64,000 nucleotides of DNA from Erythroxylum novogranatense (Eukaryota > Streptophyta > Magnoliopsida > Malpighiales > Erythroxylaceae): assembly GCA_029891385.1 (NCBI GenBank), contig CM057224.1, positions 2,914,001 through 2,978,000 of the forward strand, given 5' to 3'. The notes below the pieces were generated by a model. The model was not told the origin of the DNA. It saw nothing but the letters and a program-made list of their open reading frames with translations, and searched no databases. Below, piece by piece: positions 1-11,622 of this stretch. The number at the start of each line of letters is the position of its first letter. The stretch's first letter is position 1. Made by a program: the position numbers and the translations under genes.

Positions 1-828
1 TTTATCGAATGCTCTTTTTCGAATATACGAAATGCCATAGAATTTTCGAGGCATAACACAAATGTATTTTGCAATTCATCAAAAGTTCATGCATTGAATC
101 AATAATGATTTTTCAAATCATTCATACAATGATGCAACATTTATGATGCAATTGAAATCAAAAAATCTCTTTGTTTAAGGAAAGCAGTAGTGGCTTATAA
201 ATCTATTATAAACAGGTACCCACCTCGAATCGATGTTAGAAACTTGTTCCTCGCTCCAATTTGTCCATTGATTCCTTCTTTCTTCCAATCTAACTTTACC
301 TAAAACAATTCCACCCAAATTCAACATCATAAATAACTTAATTACTCAAATTGAGCTTAGAAAACACAAAACCCGCATATTTGTAAGCTACCTACACCAA
401 AAGCTTCCAAATTTCCCAATTCACAAAACATGGCCTAAACCCTAATTAACTTACATCCAAAATTAAACTCATAGTACTTAGCAATCATCAAAATTGACTT
501 CATACTCCACAAACCCATACCATTTTTCATAATTCTAAACCAAAACTTCAAGAGAAACTCAAATCTTAAAAATTGCTCTTACCTCATTTCTCCTCCATTT
601 TCGGATTTTATTGGTTCAAGATGAAGCTCTCTTCATCCTCCACCTTTTTCTCTCTTGGAATGACATCAAAATCTCTCTTCAGATGGTAGAAAAATCGAGC
701 CCTAGCTTTCTCCCCTTTTTCTCCACCGAAGCTTGCTCTCCCTTCTCTCTTCTGTCTTATTCTCTTATTCTTTCTTTCCTTTGATTATAAGTTTCGGGCT
801 TCTCCTTTAAACAATGACAGCCCTCTTG

Positions 829-836
829 CTTTTATA
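829..836 (-). promoter_or_regulatory. Candidate TATA box of the gypsy LTR
   Basis: TATAAAAG on the minus strand, followed in transcription direction by a pyrimidine- and purine-tract leader. It fits the U3/R boundary of the LTR. No transcript evidence is available. Confidence 0.4.
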
Positions 837-1875
837 GTGCCATGTCATTTAATGAATGAGAAATGACCCATATGCCCCTCCATTTAAGTCTATAAACTTA
901 ACCCTTTAAGTAAACTTCCAAAATTGCCCCTTCCTTGGTCTTTAAAACTGACATCTTGTCTGAATATTTCGATCAAGTAAATGAAGTCATTTGATAAAAA
1001 TTTCTTCTAGATAAATGTACCTCTATGTCTTACAAATCCATCGTTTCAAGAATCAGATCGATCGGAGCTCTATAACTCAAGATATCTCCAAAATACTGAA
1101 GTATGTTCGGGCATTGCAAAACCGATACTGAACACATCTAAATTCCGACCCGAATTTGAAAGTCTTGGAGGCTACATTGTCGATCGTCTCCTTCATATAA
1201 CTTGTAGATCTATGTCTCTACTTTCATTTGAAATAGAAATCACCTCATTTCGACCTCTACTGATTCAGAAAACATCAAAATACTGAAATATATTCAGTGA
1301 GAAACACCAGCTCAAATCCTCTAAGAACACACTCACTGCACCCGTCCCACCTTTTCCACTTAATCTTTCTCACTTCATCTCAGATAGCTTTGATTTGGTG
1401 GAGATGAAGAGAAAGATCTTATGAATCCAATGGTTCAAGAATCAAGTCATTCGGAGGTCTAGAAAAGAAGTTATGGTCAAAAGAAGCAACCATGTTTATG
1501 ACCTCAATCGTACTGAACCTGTTTCGGGGAAACAGCTATAACTTTCTGTAGAAATGTCTGATTTAGGTGTTATTTAAATGGTTCGAAAGAGGACATGAAG
1601 AGCTACAACTTTCATGAAGGTCTCAAAGGCCAAATCTTTCATCTGTGGGGTCAAAAACAAAAACAGACGATGATGACATCATTTTAAGACAATGATGACA
1701 TCATCAGACGATACAGATTGGGAAAATTACTATAACTTTCCCTACGGATATCGAATTAAGGATTTCTTTATATGGATGGAAAGATAATTTCAAGAGCTAA
1801 AACTCTTATGAAGACCTCAAAGGCCAATTCCAACGTTTTAAGGGTAGAGAATGGATCAGAAGGTAGTAATATATA

Positions 1876-2036
1876 GTAACTGAGACAGTCAAACTGAGAC
1901 GCAAAAAGTCAAACTGAGATGATGAACAGTAACTGAGACGATAAACAGTACTTCGTCTCATTTCTATGAACAGTAGCTGAGACGATGAACAGTAACTGAG
2001 ACGATCAAACTGAGACAATAGGGTGAACAGTAACTT
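1876..2036. repeat. Short degenerate repeat array inside the LTR (aactgagacgatgaacagt-like)
   Basis: The phrases AACTGAGACG and GATGAACAGTAACTGAGACG recur several times between about 1876 and 2036, with variants (GATAAACAGT, GATCAAACTGAGAC). The repeat is internal to the gypsy LTR. The small reading frame over it is only a by-product of the repetition. Confidence 0.6.
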
Positions 2037-2980
2037 CGTCTGACTTTTTCTCCAGAACGTCTCAACTTATAAGACACATAACTTTTGACTCAAAACTCCA
2101 AATTTGACAAACTCGGTGTCTATAGAAAGGTAAAAGAACCTTCTACAACTTTCATGAAGGCTTTAAAAATCAGATCGACCTTTAAATTGGTCAAAAACTC
2201 CACACAAAGTAACTAGTCAATGGAAAGATAAAAACAAGCTCTACAACTCTCAAGAAGGCTACTTGATCCCATTCCATACACATCAGTCCCGAATTTGCAT
2301 TGAAGCATACACAAAACTTCCCTATGAACACATCAATTCAAAAATTTGCAGCATCTGCACTCAATTTCAATAACTCGTATCTCCCAACCTCCACATCCAA
2401 AAATAGCACATTATACATCATTGGGAAACTATGGAGGTCCTCTATAATATTTAAGAATGTCATTTGATCCAATTCAAACCACAACAATCCAGAAATTGCC
2501 TCAAAACACAACATATACAATCCTACACTTAGAGCATTTTCCAAAACCAAAGCAAAATAAACTTAACTTTCAAAGATCATAACTTTCAATCCCGATATCA
2601 AAAAATAGCATACTTTATGGCTACGAAAAGCTCTCAACATAAACTACAATTTTCATTCAAATCATTTTCTCAAAATGTGCCTAAATCAAAAATTCAACTC
2701 TCAAGTCAAACTTTCTATCTTCAAAAATCAACTTTCTTAATTTCTTCAAAATTTTACACTTTCACTTTCTATTTCATGCTTTCAACCTCTATTTCAATCA
2801 TCTCACCACTTAAACTTTCATAACCAAAACTAATCTTCAAAGTCATCAAAACCAATAAATTCATTTTTCTCATCAATTTCCTCAAGGCACAATAACGTCT
2901 ATAACAAAATTCATATCCGAAAACACTCATTGAATTCATTTTAATATTTCTAATTTCTACTGAAAGTTCGGGGTCCAACA

Positions 2981-3125
2981 ATTCCTTCACCTTTCAAATG
3001 CTTGTTACAAAACAAGCAAATGGTATGATTCTTTTGATCGGGAACCACATCAGCGTGAGCCAAGCTGGATCTTTGTATCTTCCTGAACTAGATTGATCGG
3101 GAATATTTGAACTTCCTTCCATTTA
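2981..3125 (-). pseudogene. hAT transposase, BED zinc-finger exon (broken)
   Basis: On the minus strand this reads GRYKDPAW, then after a one-base shift HADVVPDQKNHTICLFCNKH followed by LKGEGI. That is the N-terminal BED zinc finger of plant hAT (Ac-like) transposases, including the Cys-x2-Cys...His core. The reading is cut at 2980 by the LTR of a gypsy element. The rest of the transposase (DUF659, hAT dimerisation) would lie left of base 1 if it survives. A similar BED exon with the same DP/LKGE framework is at 43490-43640. The frameshift and the insertion make it a dead relic. Confidence 0.75.
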
Positions 3126-3197
3126 TCTGTACACAAAAATGAATAACACATAATTTCAGTACATAATGACAATATGCACAAAGCTAACAATTCAAAA

Positions 3198-5232
3198 CGT
3201 TCAATTCAATTCAATTCAATTCAACCCAATCCAATCTAATTCAATCAAATTCAATTCAATGCAATTCAGTCTAATCCAATCCATTCCAATTCAATTCATT
3301 CAAATTCAATCCAATCCAATCCAATCCAATCCAATTCCAATCCAATCCAATTCAATTCAATCCAATCCAATCCAATTCAATTCAATTCAATCAAATTCAA
3401 TCTAATCCAATTCAATCTAATCCAATTCACTCAAATTCAATTCAATCCAATCCAATTCCAATTCCATTCATTCCATTCAATTCCAATTCAATTCAATGCA
3501 ATTCCATTCCAATACAATTTAATTCAAATCTAATTCAATTCAATGCAATTCCATTCCAATTCAATTCAATTCAAATCCAATTCAATTCAATTCCAATCCA
3601 ATCCAATTCAATTCAATCCAATCCAATCCAATCCAATTCAATTCAATTCAATCAAATTCAATCCAATCCAATCCAATCCAATCAAATCCAATTCAATCCA
3701 ATCCAATCCAATTCCAATTACATTCATTCCATTCAATTCCAATTCAATTCAATGCAATTCCATTCCAATTCAGTTCAATTCAATTCAAATCCAATTCAAT
3801 TCAATTCAAAACAATTCAATTCAATTCAATTTAATTCAATTCAATCCAATTCAGTTCAATTCAACTCAACTCAATTCAATTCAATTCAATCCAATCCAAT
3901 CCAATCTAATCCAATCCAATCAAATTCAATTCAATTCAATTCAATATAATCCAATTCAATTCAATCATATTCAATTCAATCTAATCCAATTCAATTCAAT
4001 CAAATCCAATCCAATTCAATTCCAATTCCAATTCCAATTCCAATTCCAATTCAATTCCATTCAATTTCATTCAATTCTAATCCAATCCAATTCAATTCAA
4101 TCCAATCCAATCCAATCTAATCTAATTCAATTCAATTCAAAACAATTCAATTCAATTCAAAACAATTAAATTCAATTCAATTCCAATCCAATCCAATTCA
4201 ATTCAATCCAATCCAATCCAATCCAATTCAATTCAATTCAATCAAATTCAATCCAATCCAATCCAATCTAATCCAATTCAATCCAATTCAATTCAATGCA
4301 ATTCCATTCCAATTCAATTCAATTCAAATCCAATTTAATTCAATTCAAAACAATTCAATCCAATCCAATCCAATCCAATCCAATCCAATCCAATCCAATC
4401 CAATTCAATTCAATCAAATTCAATCCAATCCAATCCAATCTAATCCAATTCAATCCAATCCAAATCCAATTCCATTCATTCCATTCAGTTCCAATTCAAT
4501 TCAATGCAATTCCATTCCAATTCAATTCAATTCAAATTCAATTCAATTCAAAACAATCCAATCCAATTCAATTCAATTCAATTCAATCCAATCCAATTCA
4601 ATTCAATTCAATTCAATCCAATCCAACCCAATCCAATCCAACCCAATCTAATCCAATTCAATCAAATTCAATTCAATTCAATCCAATATAATCCAATTCA
4701 ATTCAATCAAATTCAATTCAATTCAATTCAATCTAATCCAATCCAATTCAACTCAATTCAATTCCAATTCCAATTCCAATTCAATTCCATTCCATTTCAT
4801 TCAATTCCAATCCAATTCAATCCAATCCAATCCAATCCAATCAAATTCAATCAAATTCAATTCAATTCAATCCAATCCAATCCAATCCAATCCAATCCAA
4901 TCCAATTCAATTCAATTCAATCTAATCCAATCCAATCCAATCCAATCCAATCCAATCTAATTCAATTCAACTCAACTCAATTCAATTCCAATTCCAATTC
5001 CAATTCAATTTCATTCTATTCAATTCAATTCCAATCATATCCAATCAAATTCAATTCAATCCAATCCAATTCAATCCAATTCAATTCAATCAAATTCAAT
5101 TCAATCTAATCCAATTCAATTCAATCCAATCCAATCCAATCCAATCCAATTCAATTCAATTCAACTCAACTCAATTCAATTCAATTCAATCCAATCCATT
5201 CAATTCAATTCCATTCCATCCAATTCAATTCC
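3198..5232. repeat. Pentanucleotide (ATTCA / ATCCA) satellite-like array with higher-order structure
   Basis: About 2 kb composed almost wholly of 5-bp units TTCAA and TCCAA, with occasional six-base units (ATTCCA). Landmark blocks ATGCAATTCCATTCCAATTC recur at about 3543, 3752, 4296 and 4504. The spacings 209, 544 and 208 give a higher-order period near 752 bp (3543 to 4296, 3752 to 4504). Because the unit lacks stop codons, long frames encoding repeated NSIQF appear; they are artefacts. The array lies immediately upstream, in transposase direction, of the hAT BED exon. Confidence 0.95.
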
Positions 5233-5470
5233 AACAATTCTCAATCCTAACAATTTCAAAACATTCATAATTCCATTTCCAAACAATCCATTCCCAACAA
5301 TTTTCAATCCTAACAATTACAAAACATTCATAATTCCATTTCCATTCAATCCATTCCCAACAATTTCCAATCCTAACAATTACAAAACATTCATAATTTC
5401 ATTTCATTCATTCCATTGACAACAATTTCCAATCCTAATAATTACAAAACATTCATAATTTCATTTCCAT
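5218..5470. repeat. 63-bp minisatellite, about four copies
   Basis: The phrase CAATCCTAACAATTACAAAA recurs starting near 5242, 5305, 5368 and 5430, a period of 62-63 bp. Each copy ends in CATTCATAATTYCATTTCC. Copies differ at a few positions. Degenerate pentamer sequence resumes at about 5470-5640. Confidence 0.85.
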
Positions 5471-5639
5471 TCAATCAATTTTCAATCCAAATTTCAATTT
5501 CAATTCCATTCAATTTCATTCCAATTCAATTCAATTCTAATTTAATTTACATTCCAATTCAATTACATTCCATTCCAATTCAATTCAAATCCATTCTAAT
5601 TCAATTCAATTTCAATTCCCAAATACCCAAATTTATACT

Positions 5640-6300
5640 TAACTAATTATTTATCAAAATTCAATACCCAATTATAAAAATGAATTACCATATAACAAAT
5701 ATTAACAATATGTCAATTAATGATTTAAGTTTTTTCAATTTTACTGATTTTGATTATTAATTGTACAAACTTACATTTAATTATTTATTTCACATTTGAT
5801 TATCAATTTTACAATTAAAATTAGGTTTAAATGTTAATTTGACTTTGATTATCAAAGTATCAAACTCAATCTCAAATTCAATTGCACAAATTAAAATTAA
5901 ATCTCATTCATCCACAATTCAACAATTCAATCACAATTACCATTCTAAATTTATTTTCCAATGGGACATTCGGATCAATTCAATGCCAAAATCCAAAATC
6001 AACTTCCATAATCCAAAATGCCAAAAACCAAAATGCAAAATGCCAAGTTTACTTCAAGAATGCCATTCAACATTTCAACCGAAATCACCTTCACCATTTA
6101 CATTTTACACAACTTCACTTCAACGGTTCAACACTTCAACCCAAATCCATCATCAATTCATCATCGATATCCAACACAAAAATATAAGCAATTTCCAACA
6201 ACCACAAATCCATCGTCATCCAATTTTTAACAACAAATCTACCATCATCCAACAACCAACACAATGACAGAAGCAATTAATGTCAAAAATCCATGAAAAA
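5640..6300. other. AT-rich, CA-rich spacer within the hAT end
   Basis: No recognisable gene. Sequence is strongly biased to A, T and C (CCAAAATGCCAAAA-type phrases) and looks like decayed derivatives of the adjacent CAATT-rich repeats. Several overlapping small frames occur in all plus frames, which is a composition effect. Confidence 0.5.
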
Positions 6301-6720
6301 TAAAACAATACATTCGGTCTTCACAGATCTGGGTCGATGTCGGGTCGGCTGGGGTTGACGTCGGAGGACGACGGACAAGGCCGCGAAGGCTGCTGCTCAC
6401 GGTGGAGGACCGACGACGCGAGGGAGAACCGACTGAAGCTGGCGTGGAGGACCGAAGAGGCGACGACGCGAGGGAGAAGAACGAAGAGCCGACGACTCGA
6501 CAGACGGACGAGAAGACCACCGGAGTCCAGATCCAGACCAGGGAGGGCAGCAACGTGGAGGGAGAGCGACGGACGGCACGGATCTGGCGGACGAGGGCAG
6601 CGGAGACGGACAGAGCGTAGGCGAGAAGAGAGAAGAAGAGAGGAGTAGGTCGGGCCGTCTGAGGGGGGTTAGGTAGATTTTTAGGTTAAAAGTTTTTGTT
6701 TTTGTAAATAGGTCCCTAGG
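6300..6720 (-). other. GC-rich leader of the hAT element
   Basis: An abrupt GC-rich island rich in CGACG and GGAGGA phrases within otherwise AT-rich DNA. A comparable GC-rich, purine-biased block sits at the same relative place in the hAT relic near 45960-46260, and a weaker one at 28690-28920. I infer a 5' leader or first exon of the transposase. Overlapping frames on both strands exist only because stop codons are rare in GC-rich DNA; none matches a family I know. Confidence 0.45.
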
Positions 6721-6888
6721 AAAACCGGAAATTACCAGAATCACCAATATTTTTCCGGAATCACCGGTACCGGCCAGTACCGACCGAAAACGGCCGATAC
6801 CGACCGGAATTTATACCCGGTAACTTCGTACTAGTATCGGTACCGATTTTCGGCCGGTACCGACCGGTACGGTACAAAACTCGGATCA
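6720..6888 (-). repeat. Subterminal CCGGTACCGG-type repeats and presumed hAT terminus
   Basis: The palindromic phrases CCGGTACCG, CCGGCCGGTACC and CCGACCGGTAC recur about every 15-25 bp across 6740-6875. The block ends with ACTCGGATCATTG before ordinary AT-rich DNA. Dense subterminal motifs of this kind are transposase-binding arrays in hAT elements. The exact terminal inverted repeat and an 8-bp target duplication could not be confirmed, because the partner end lies off the window. Confidence 0.55.
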
Positions 6889-7500
6889 TTGATTAATACT
6901 AACTAAATATTTGTCACTAATATTTTTTATCGTGTCCATTATTTCTTGGTTACTAATATTTTAATTAAAAAATGTCAACATCATTTTGTCACAACAATGA
7001 ATATTATTTCTTACAAAAAGTATTGTCCCTAATGTGTTTATTATTATCATAAATAAAACCATCAATTCATCAATGGAATTACATTAGCTCTAAAAGAAAT
7101 TTGCATCGGTGGGCATATTGTATATGATTTTGTCAGAAGTATTAAATTTATATGTTACAATAGTGTTGTTACTAAACAAATAATATATGTTACAATAAAT
7201 TTATCACTAATGTGTTTGTGTTTGTCTTAAATAATATTTTTAATTTTAACAATTTAATTACTAAATCAATAAAATTATTTGCATTGGTGGCCATAAAATA
7301 GAAGTTGTCACAAATGATACGAATTTTAGTGCCAAGATATAATCGACAAGCAAATAAAATGATTAGTAAATATAAAATATATAAAATCACTAAAATGTAC
7401 AAAATTCTAATTTCCAATATATTAAATTGGAAATTTTAATATCCAAGAAAATTATTTATTACAATTATCTCGACTAATACGTACTAATTTAAGCTAAAAC
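6889..7500 (-). repeat. Presumed CACTA-element subterminal region
   Basis: Phrases such as TTTGTCACTAATATT, TTATCACTAATGTGTTTG, TTGTCCCTAATGTG and GTTGTCACAAATG recur in this AT-rich stretch. On the minus strand they read as GTGACAAATATT-type motifs typical of CACTA subterminal repeats. The stretch lies directly downstream of the Ptta/En/Spm-like transposase relic. No perfect CACTA terminus was seen. Confidence 0.5.
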
Positions 7501-8438
7501 TCTAAGATAAAATTTCTTGGCTATTCTTCATGACGAAATTTACTCTTGATTTGTTTCCTACAAAATAAATAGACATAAAATCAGTTAATTAGTTTATAAA
7601 ATATTAAGCTATAAATTTAATATTGACATTTTATAATAATATAATAATAATGATAAGAAGTGATGCTAACTATTATAGATTTTATAAATTTATAAACTTA
7701 CATGAGTAGTTGGAGTATTTGATGTTGTGGCACTTGATTGATCTTCAATTAAGGCAAAAGAATTGAATAACAAACTAGGAATTACTCCAGTATTTGCTAA
7801 AGGTACAAAAACAGCTAAAATTTGTTTCATTTCTATGGCTTGCTTCTCAATAGCTACATTCTGAGCTTGAATATACTCATTTTGTGTTTTTGTGATTTCA
7901 GTAAGTATTGCAACTTCATTTTCTAAATCACTTGCATGTTTCTTTGCAGTCTTAGCTTTAGCTAGAATTTCAAATTTTTCTCGGGACTTAGATGTTATCC
8001 CTTTAACACCTAACTCGCACGAATAACTTGACTTTCTTTCTAGGACAAGACCAAAATACTCAACAAGTGGTGAAGGTGTAGATGAAATCTTTTCTTTATT
8101 TTTTTCTCTCTCTTCTTGAAGCTTATTCTGCATATTTAGATAGAATTTGAAAATTTAGTAAAGTAAATTTTAATTTTTTTAAAAAAATCTAATTTGGCTA
8201 TAACTTTCATATCATTATTTCTTCTTTATTTGGAACAGACCAAGTTCCATTTGGCTTTTATCGCGATACCTTCCAAACTTTAACAATATCGAGCCACTCA
8301 TCATAATCTTTATCTTTCTAAAAGAAAAAAGAAAAGAAAAGATAAAGAAAATTAATGATTAATTGGAACTTATTTTTAAGAAAAATTTAATTTTAATTTT
8401 AAGTAAATTTACTTAAAATTAAACTTTACCATTCCATA

Positions 8439-9422
8439 TGTTGGAAAGATTGATTCAAAGTTAAAATCAAGTTTTGTTTAAAGATAAGATATTTGTTAAA
8501 AGATAAAATTTTATCTTTTAAGATAAAGTTATTATCTAGTTAGGATTTAAACTTTTGACTTTGATTTATTTTATCTAGATATTAGCTAAGTTTGTTATTT
8601 TATTCTCTATATATTTATGTTTTATATCAATGTAAAGTGAACCAATCAATAAATTGTCTCTTGCATTATTTCTTTTCTATTATACTATATTTTAGTTAGT
8701 TTATGATTCTAAATTCCAACATGGTATCAGACCCTTCAAATATCTTAAGAGACTTATGAGTGATTAATGCTTTACAAGCTCAAGAGTAAAGAAGGGCAAT
8801 AAAAGACCAAGAAAGTGAAAAGATGGAAGAGGAAGCCTATCTAACAAAGGTTCCGTCATAAAAAAGGAAAGAAAATATTTCTCAATATGATCATTATGAA
8901 AAGTTTGGTCATGAAGAGAAAGATTGTTGGCATAAAGGGAAGTCTCGATGTTTTATGAAAAAGGATTGCAAGTTCAACAATGAAGAACAAACAAATATAG
9001 TGCAAGTGATTGAAAAAGCTAGTTGGAGATATGATGAGAAAATGCATCATACAGTGAAAAGAAGTGCTTCATAAATAAGAAATTTGAAGATATGTGCTCC
9101 ATAGTGTTTGAATTTTTCGCAACTTTGAATCAAGGGAGAATATTGGAAAGATTGATTCAAATTTAAAATTGAAATTTTGTTTAAAGATAAGATATTTTTA
9201 AAAGATAAAATTTTATCTTTTCGATAAAGTTATTATCTAGTTAGGATTTAAACTTTTGAATTTGATTTATGTTATCTAGATATTAGCTAAGTTTGTTATT
9301 TTATTCTCTATATATTTAGGCTTTCGTGATAATGTAAAGTGAACCAATCAATAAATTGTCTCTTTATTATTTCTTTCCTATTCAACTATATTTTAGTTAG
9401 TTTATGTTTCTAAATTCTAACA
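8439..9422 (+). mobile_element. TRIM-like non-autonomous LTR retrotransposon, complete with target duplications
   Basis: Two direct LTRs of 283 bp (8439-8721) and 282 bp (9141-9422) flank a 419-bp interior. LTR1 is TGTTGGAAAG...CCAACA; LTR2 starts TATTGGAAAG, a mutated TG. A primer-binding site complementary to initiator tRNA-Met (TGGTATCAGAC) starts at 8722, and a polypurine tract (CAAGGGAGAA) ends at 9140. The 5-bp target duplication CCATA is perfect (8434-8438 and 9423-9427). The element lies in the CACTA-like transposase relic. At 984 bp it is TRIM-sized, yet it keeps part of a Ty1/copia-like gag. Confidence 0.92.
8823..9074 (+). pseudogene. Copia-type gag remnant inside the TRIM
   Basis: An 84-codon frame has one in-frame stop (TAA at 8859). 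It reads MEEEAYLTKVPS, stop, then YDHYEKFGHEEKDCWHKGK and CFMKKDCKFNNEEQ. This is the tandem CCHC zinc-knuckle segment of Ty1/copia gag. Both first cysteines of knuckle 1 are Tyr, while His and the last Cys remain; knuckle 2 has lost its middle. It shows the TRIM is a deletion derivative of a copia element. The remnant cannot bind zinc normally. Confidence 0.75.
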
Positions 9423-10349
9423 CCATATGCAATTTGTACAATTGACTTTGTACCAGAAATTAATTTCATCTCTTGATTTCCCCTATTACTTGTGTTTCTT
9501 TCACTTTGTCCCTATGAATTGATAAATAATTTGCTTTTAATAAAAGAAAACAACAAAAAATAAGTTAAAGTAGTTAAATTTTAAAATTACCTTAAAATTT
9601 AGAGTCTCCCATTTATTCTCAATTAACCATTGCCAATCACCTTCCTCCATATCCTTTGGGCAATTTTTGCTCTTGAGATAGCTTTTGAGCAAATGATAAT
9701 GTCAATTTTTATATTGTGCATGCACTTGTTGCATCATATAAGATTGCACCTGATTTGAAAATTTGAATTTATCCTAAAATTCATTAAAAATATATTTAGG
9801 AAAATTAAGAAACAAATTCAATGCAACAACAAAATTAAACTCTATTGCAATTAAACAAAACTCTTTTACAATTAAAAAAGTGACATATCTTTAAAACTAA
9901 CCACATTGCCTTCTTATCATCCTCAAAAACCTCTTTCCAACTAGAGACACGAAGTGGTGCAAGTTGTCGAATGCATATTGTAACTCCTGACTTGAAAAGG
10001 TTGGCATGCTTACAACATACCTTATAGTACGGAGGAGGAAATTGAACATCAATTTGTTTTACTTCAGCTTTCTTCTTGGCAAGTCTAGCATTAATTGTTA
10101 ATCCTTGTCCATGTTTTTAGAATTTACATCTCCTATTTAAAAAATAAATAAAATAGACCTATAAAATATTATATTAAAAATTTAAATGTACAATCATATA
10201 ATTTTGAAGATCAAGTTACTAACATTGATAACTTATCCTACTAGGCTAGGTGCATTATTTGAAGTTCCAATTGTACCGTTGGATTGTTGATTAAGAGCCT
10301 CTATAGCTTGACTCTTCTACTATACTAGGTTCATTTTGTTCATCATCCA

Positions 10350-11622
10350 TATTTGATAAAGATTACCATTGTTAACCGTCTTGTGATTTTGCATATAAAT
10401 ACCAATTTTAACCATCTTGCACTTTTAAAAATAAATATATATTAGGAACAAGCAACATGCGCAGCTAAAACAAATTGTAAGAAAAAATTAATGAAGTCAA
10501 CAAGCAAAAAAAATCAAGAGAAAACAAATATCCTTTATTTGCAAACTGACCAAAGAACCAATGAAAACAAGAAAAAGCCTTTACGATGGCATTACCTAAA
10601 GGAATAATAGTAGGAAACTAAATCTGCACAATGAAACAGAAGAACTACAGTCAACATTTAAAAAAGCCTTCCACCCAAGGAAATTCTTGGAAAAACTAGA
10701 GTGAGAAAACATTAACAGGACCAAACACACAACCACTAACAAGCTGAGCCAATAGAGTAGTTCATCTTCCAAAACCAAAAAATATCACAGTAAAGACTTC
10801 ACAAACTGAAACTTCGGAACTAGAAAATAAACATTTTTGTAGATAGAAAACTCATAACTGAAAATATTAAACTATGCGGGCCAATATTTTTTTGTTCAAG
10901 AAGCAGGTCAATGTGGAAATAAATCTTCAAACAGACTACAAAAGAAGTAGAGAAAATAGGCAGTTTCAACTAAACTTATGGAGATAAATTGCTGCTTTTA
11001 AATTCTTATTAGTTTCAACTTCTAGACTAAGAATCAGTTGACATTTACTTTCTTGGATAAAGGGTTCATTTCTGTAGTACAATTTTCAATTTACATTGCA
11101 AGATGTTTTCTTTTCTTTTCTTTTTCTGACAAGGAATTCGCCTAATAGCACCTGAGGTTTCGATGACGATGATGGAGGTTTCCCTCTGTTCTATTGCTAT
11201 TATAATAGATTTAGAAGAATAAGTTAAACAAACAACAATGATCGTTTACTTGTTAATATTTGAGCCGAGGAATTGGAATATATAGAGAGAAGACTGTAAG
11301 CAAAGATATTCAATGAAGCAAAGTGGAGAACTGCGCAAATTTATTCACACCACTAATAACGAGACTATTCACGATACTTCTTCTTCCACCAACATTATTG
11401 TTTGATAATTACTAAGATCTCCTCACGCGAAACTAGGTGTAGCTATTAAATGTTTATATTTTCTATTGGGAGGAACAAAAACACAACAGGCCGTGAACAA
11501 AGCATGCAGCAGATGCCAACACAAGCTGGAAGCATGAAGCAAAATGGCAACGCAGCCAAAAATGACGCAACAGAGGATAGGAGAAACGACTGCACAGCAG
11601 GTGGATAAAACCACACATAAGG
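10350..11622. other. Intergenic DNA, nothing recognised
   Basis: Mixed-composition sequence without a convincing frame. Small minus-strand frames at 10596-10778 and 11423-11705 have no family resemblance and no conserved motif. The stretch may include the 5' part of the CACTA-like element. Confidence 0.4.

Larger units (their letters stand above)
1..2980 (-). mobile_element. Long LTR of a minus-strand Ty3/gypsy retrotransposon, truncated by the window
   Basis: Read on the minus strand, the unit begins TGTTGGACCCCGAAC at 2980. This closely resembles the start of the other minus-strand gypsy LTR in the window (TGTTGAACCCCGAAT at 39914), which is fixed by a polypurine tract and integrase. A minus-strand TATAAAAG lies at 829-836, with pyrimidine-rich leader-like sequence below it, as expected for an LTR promoter. 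No TGGTATCAGAGC primer-binding site was found down to base 1, so the LTR or its internal region continues off the window. Bases 1-2979 have no credible reading frame. DNA just above 2980 is a hAT BED exon, so 2980 is an outer insertion boundary. Clade (Tekay-like) is inferred from LTR similarity only. Confidence 0.65.
7690..10350 (-). pseudogene. CACTA (Ptta/En/Spm) transposase-like relic, interrupted by a TRIM
   Basis: Fragments in family order on the minus strand are as follows. About 10080-9900 encodes PPPYYKVCCKHANLFKSGVT ... SWKEVFEDDKKAMW. About 9650-9600 encodes EEGDWQWLIENKWETLNFK. About 9520-9425 encodes SERNTSNRGNQEMKLISGTKS. About 8310-8220 is a degraded KDYDEWLDIVKVWK region. The 147-residue C-terminal part at 8133-7690 is coiled-coil-rich (KLQEEREKNKEK, DLENEVAILTEITKTQNEYI). 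This matches the plant transposase Ptta/En/Spm family, whose W-x-W/SWK and RNxxNR motifs are visible. Gaps could be introns, but in-frame stops and a 984-bp retroelement at 8439-9422 indicate decay. Confidence 0.7.

Noticed and set aside
3166..5109. Long frames encoding NSIQF repeats
   Set aside because: They arise because a 5-bp repeat without stop codons is open in every phase; composition and periodicity explain them fully.
6245..6747. Overlapping frames of about 70-116 codons on both strands
   Set aside because: GC-rich DNA rarely contains stops; low-complexity Arg/Ser-rich products with no family match.
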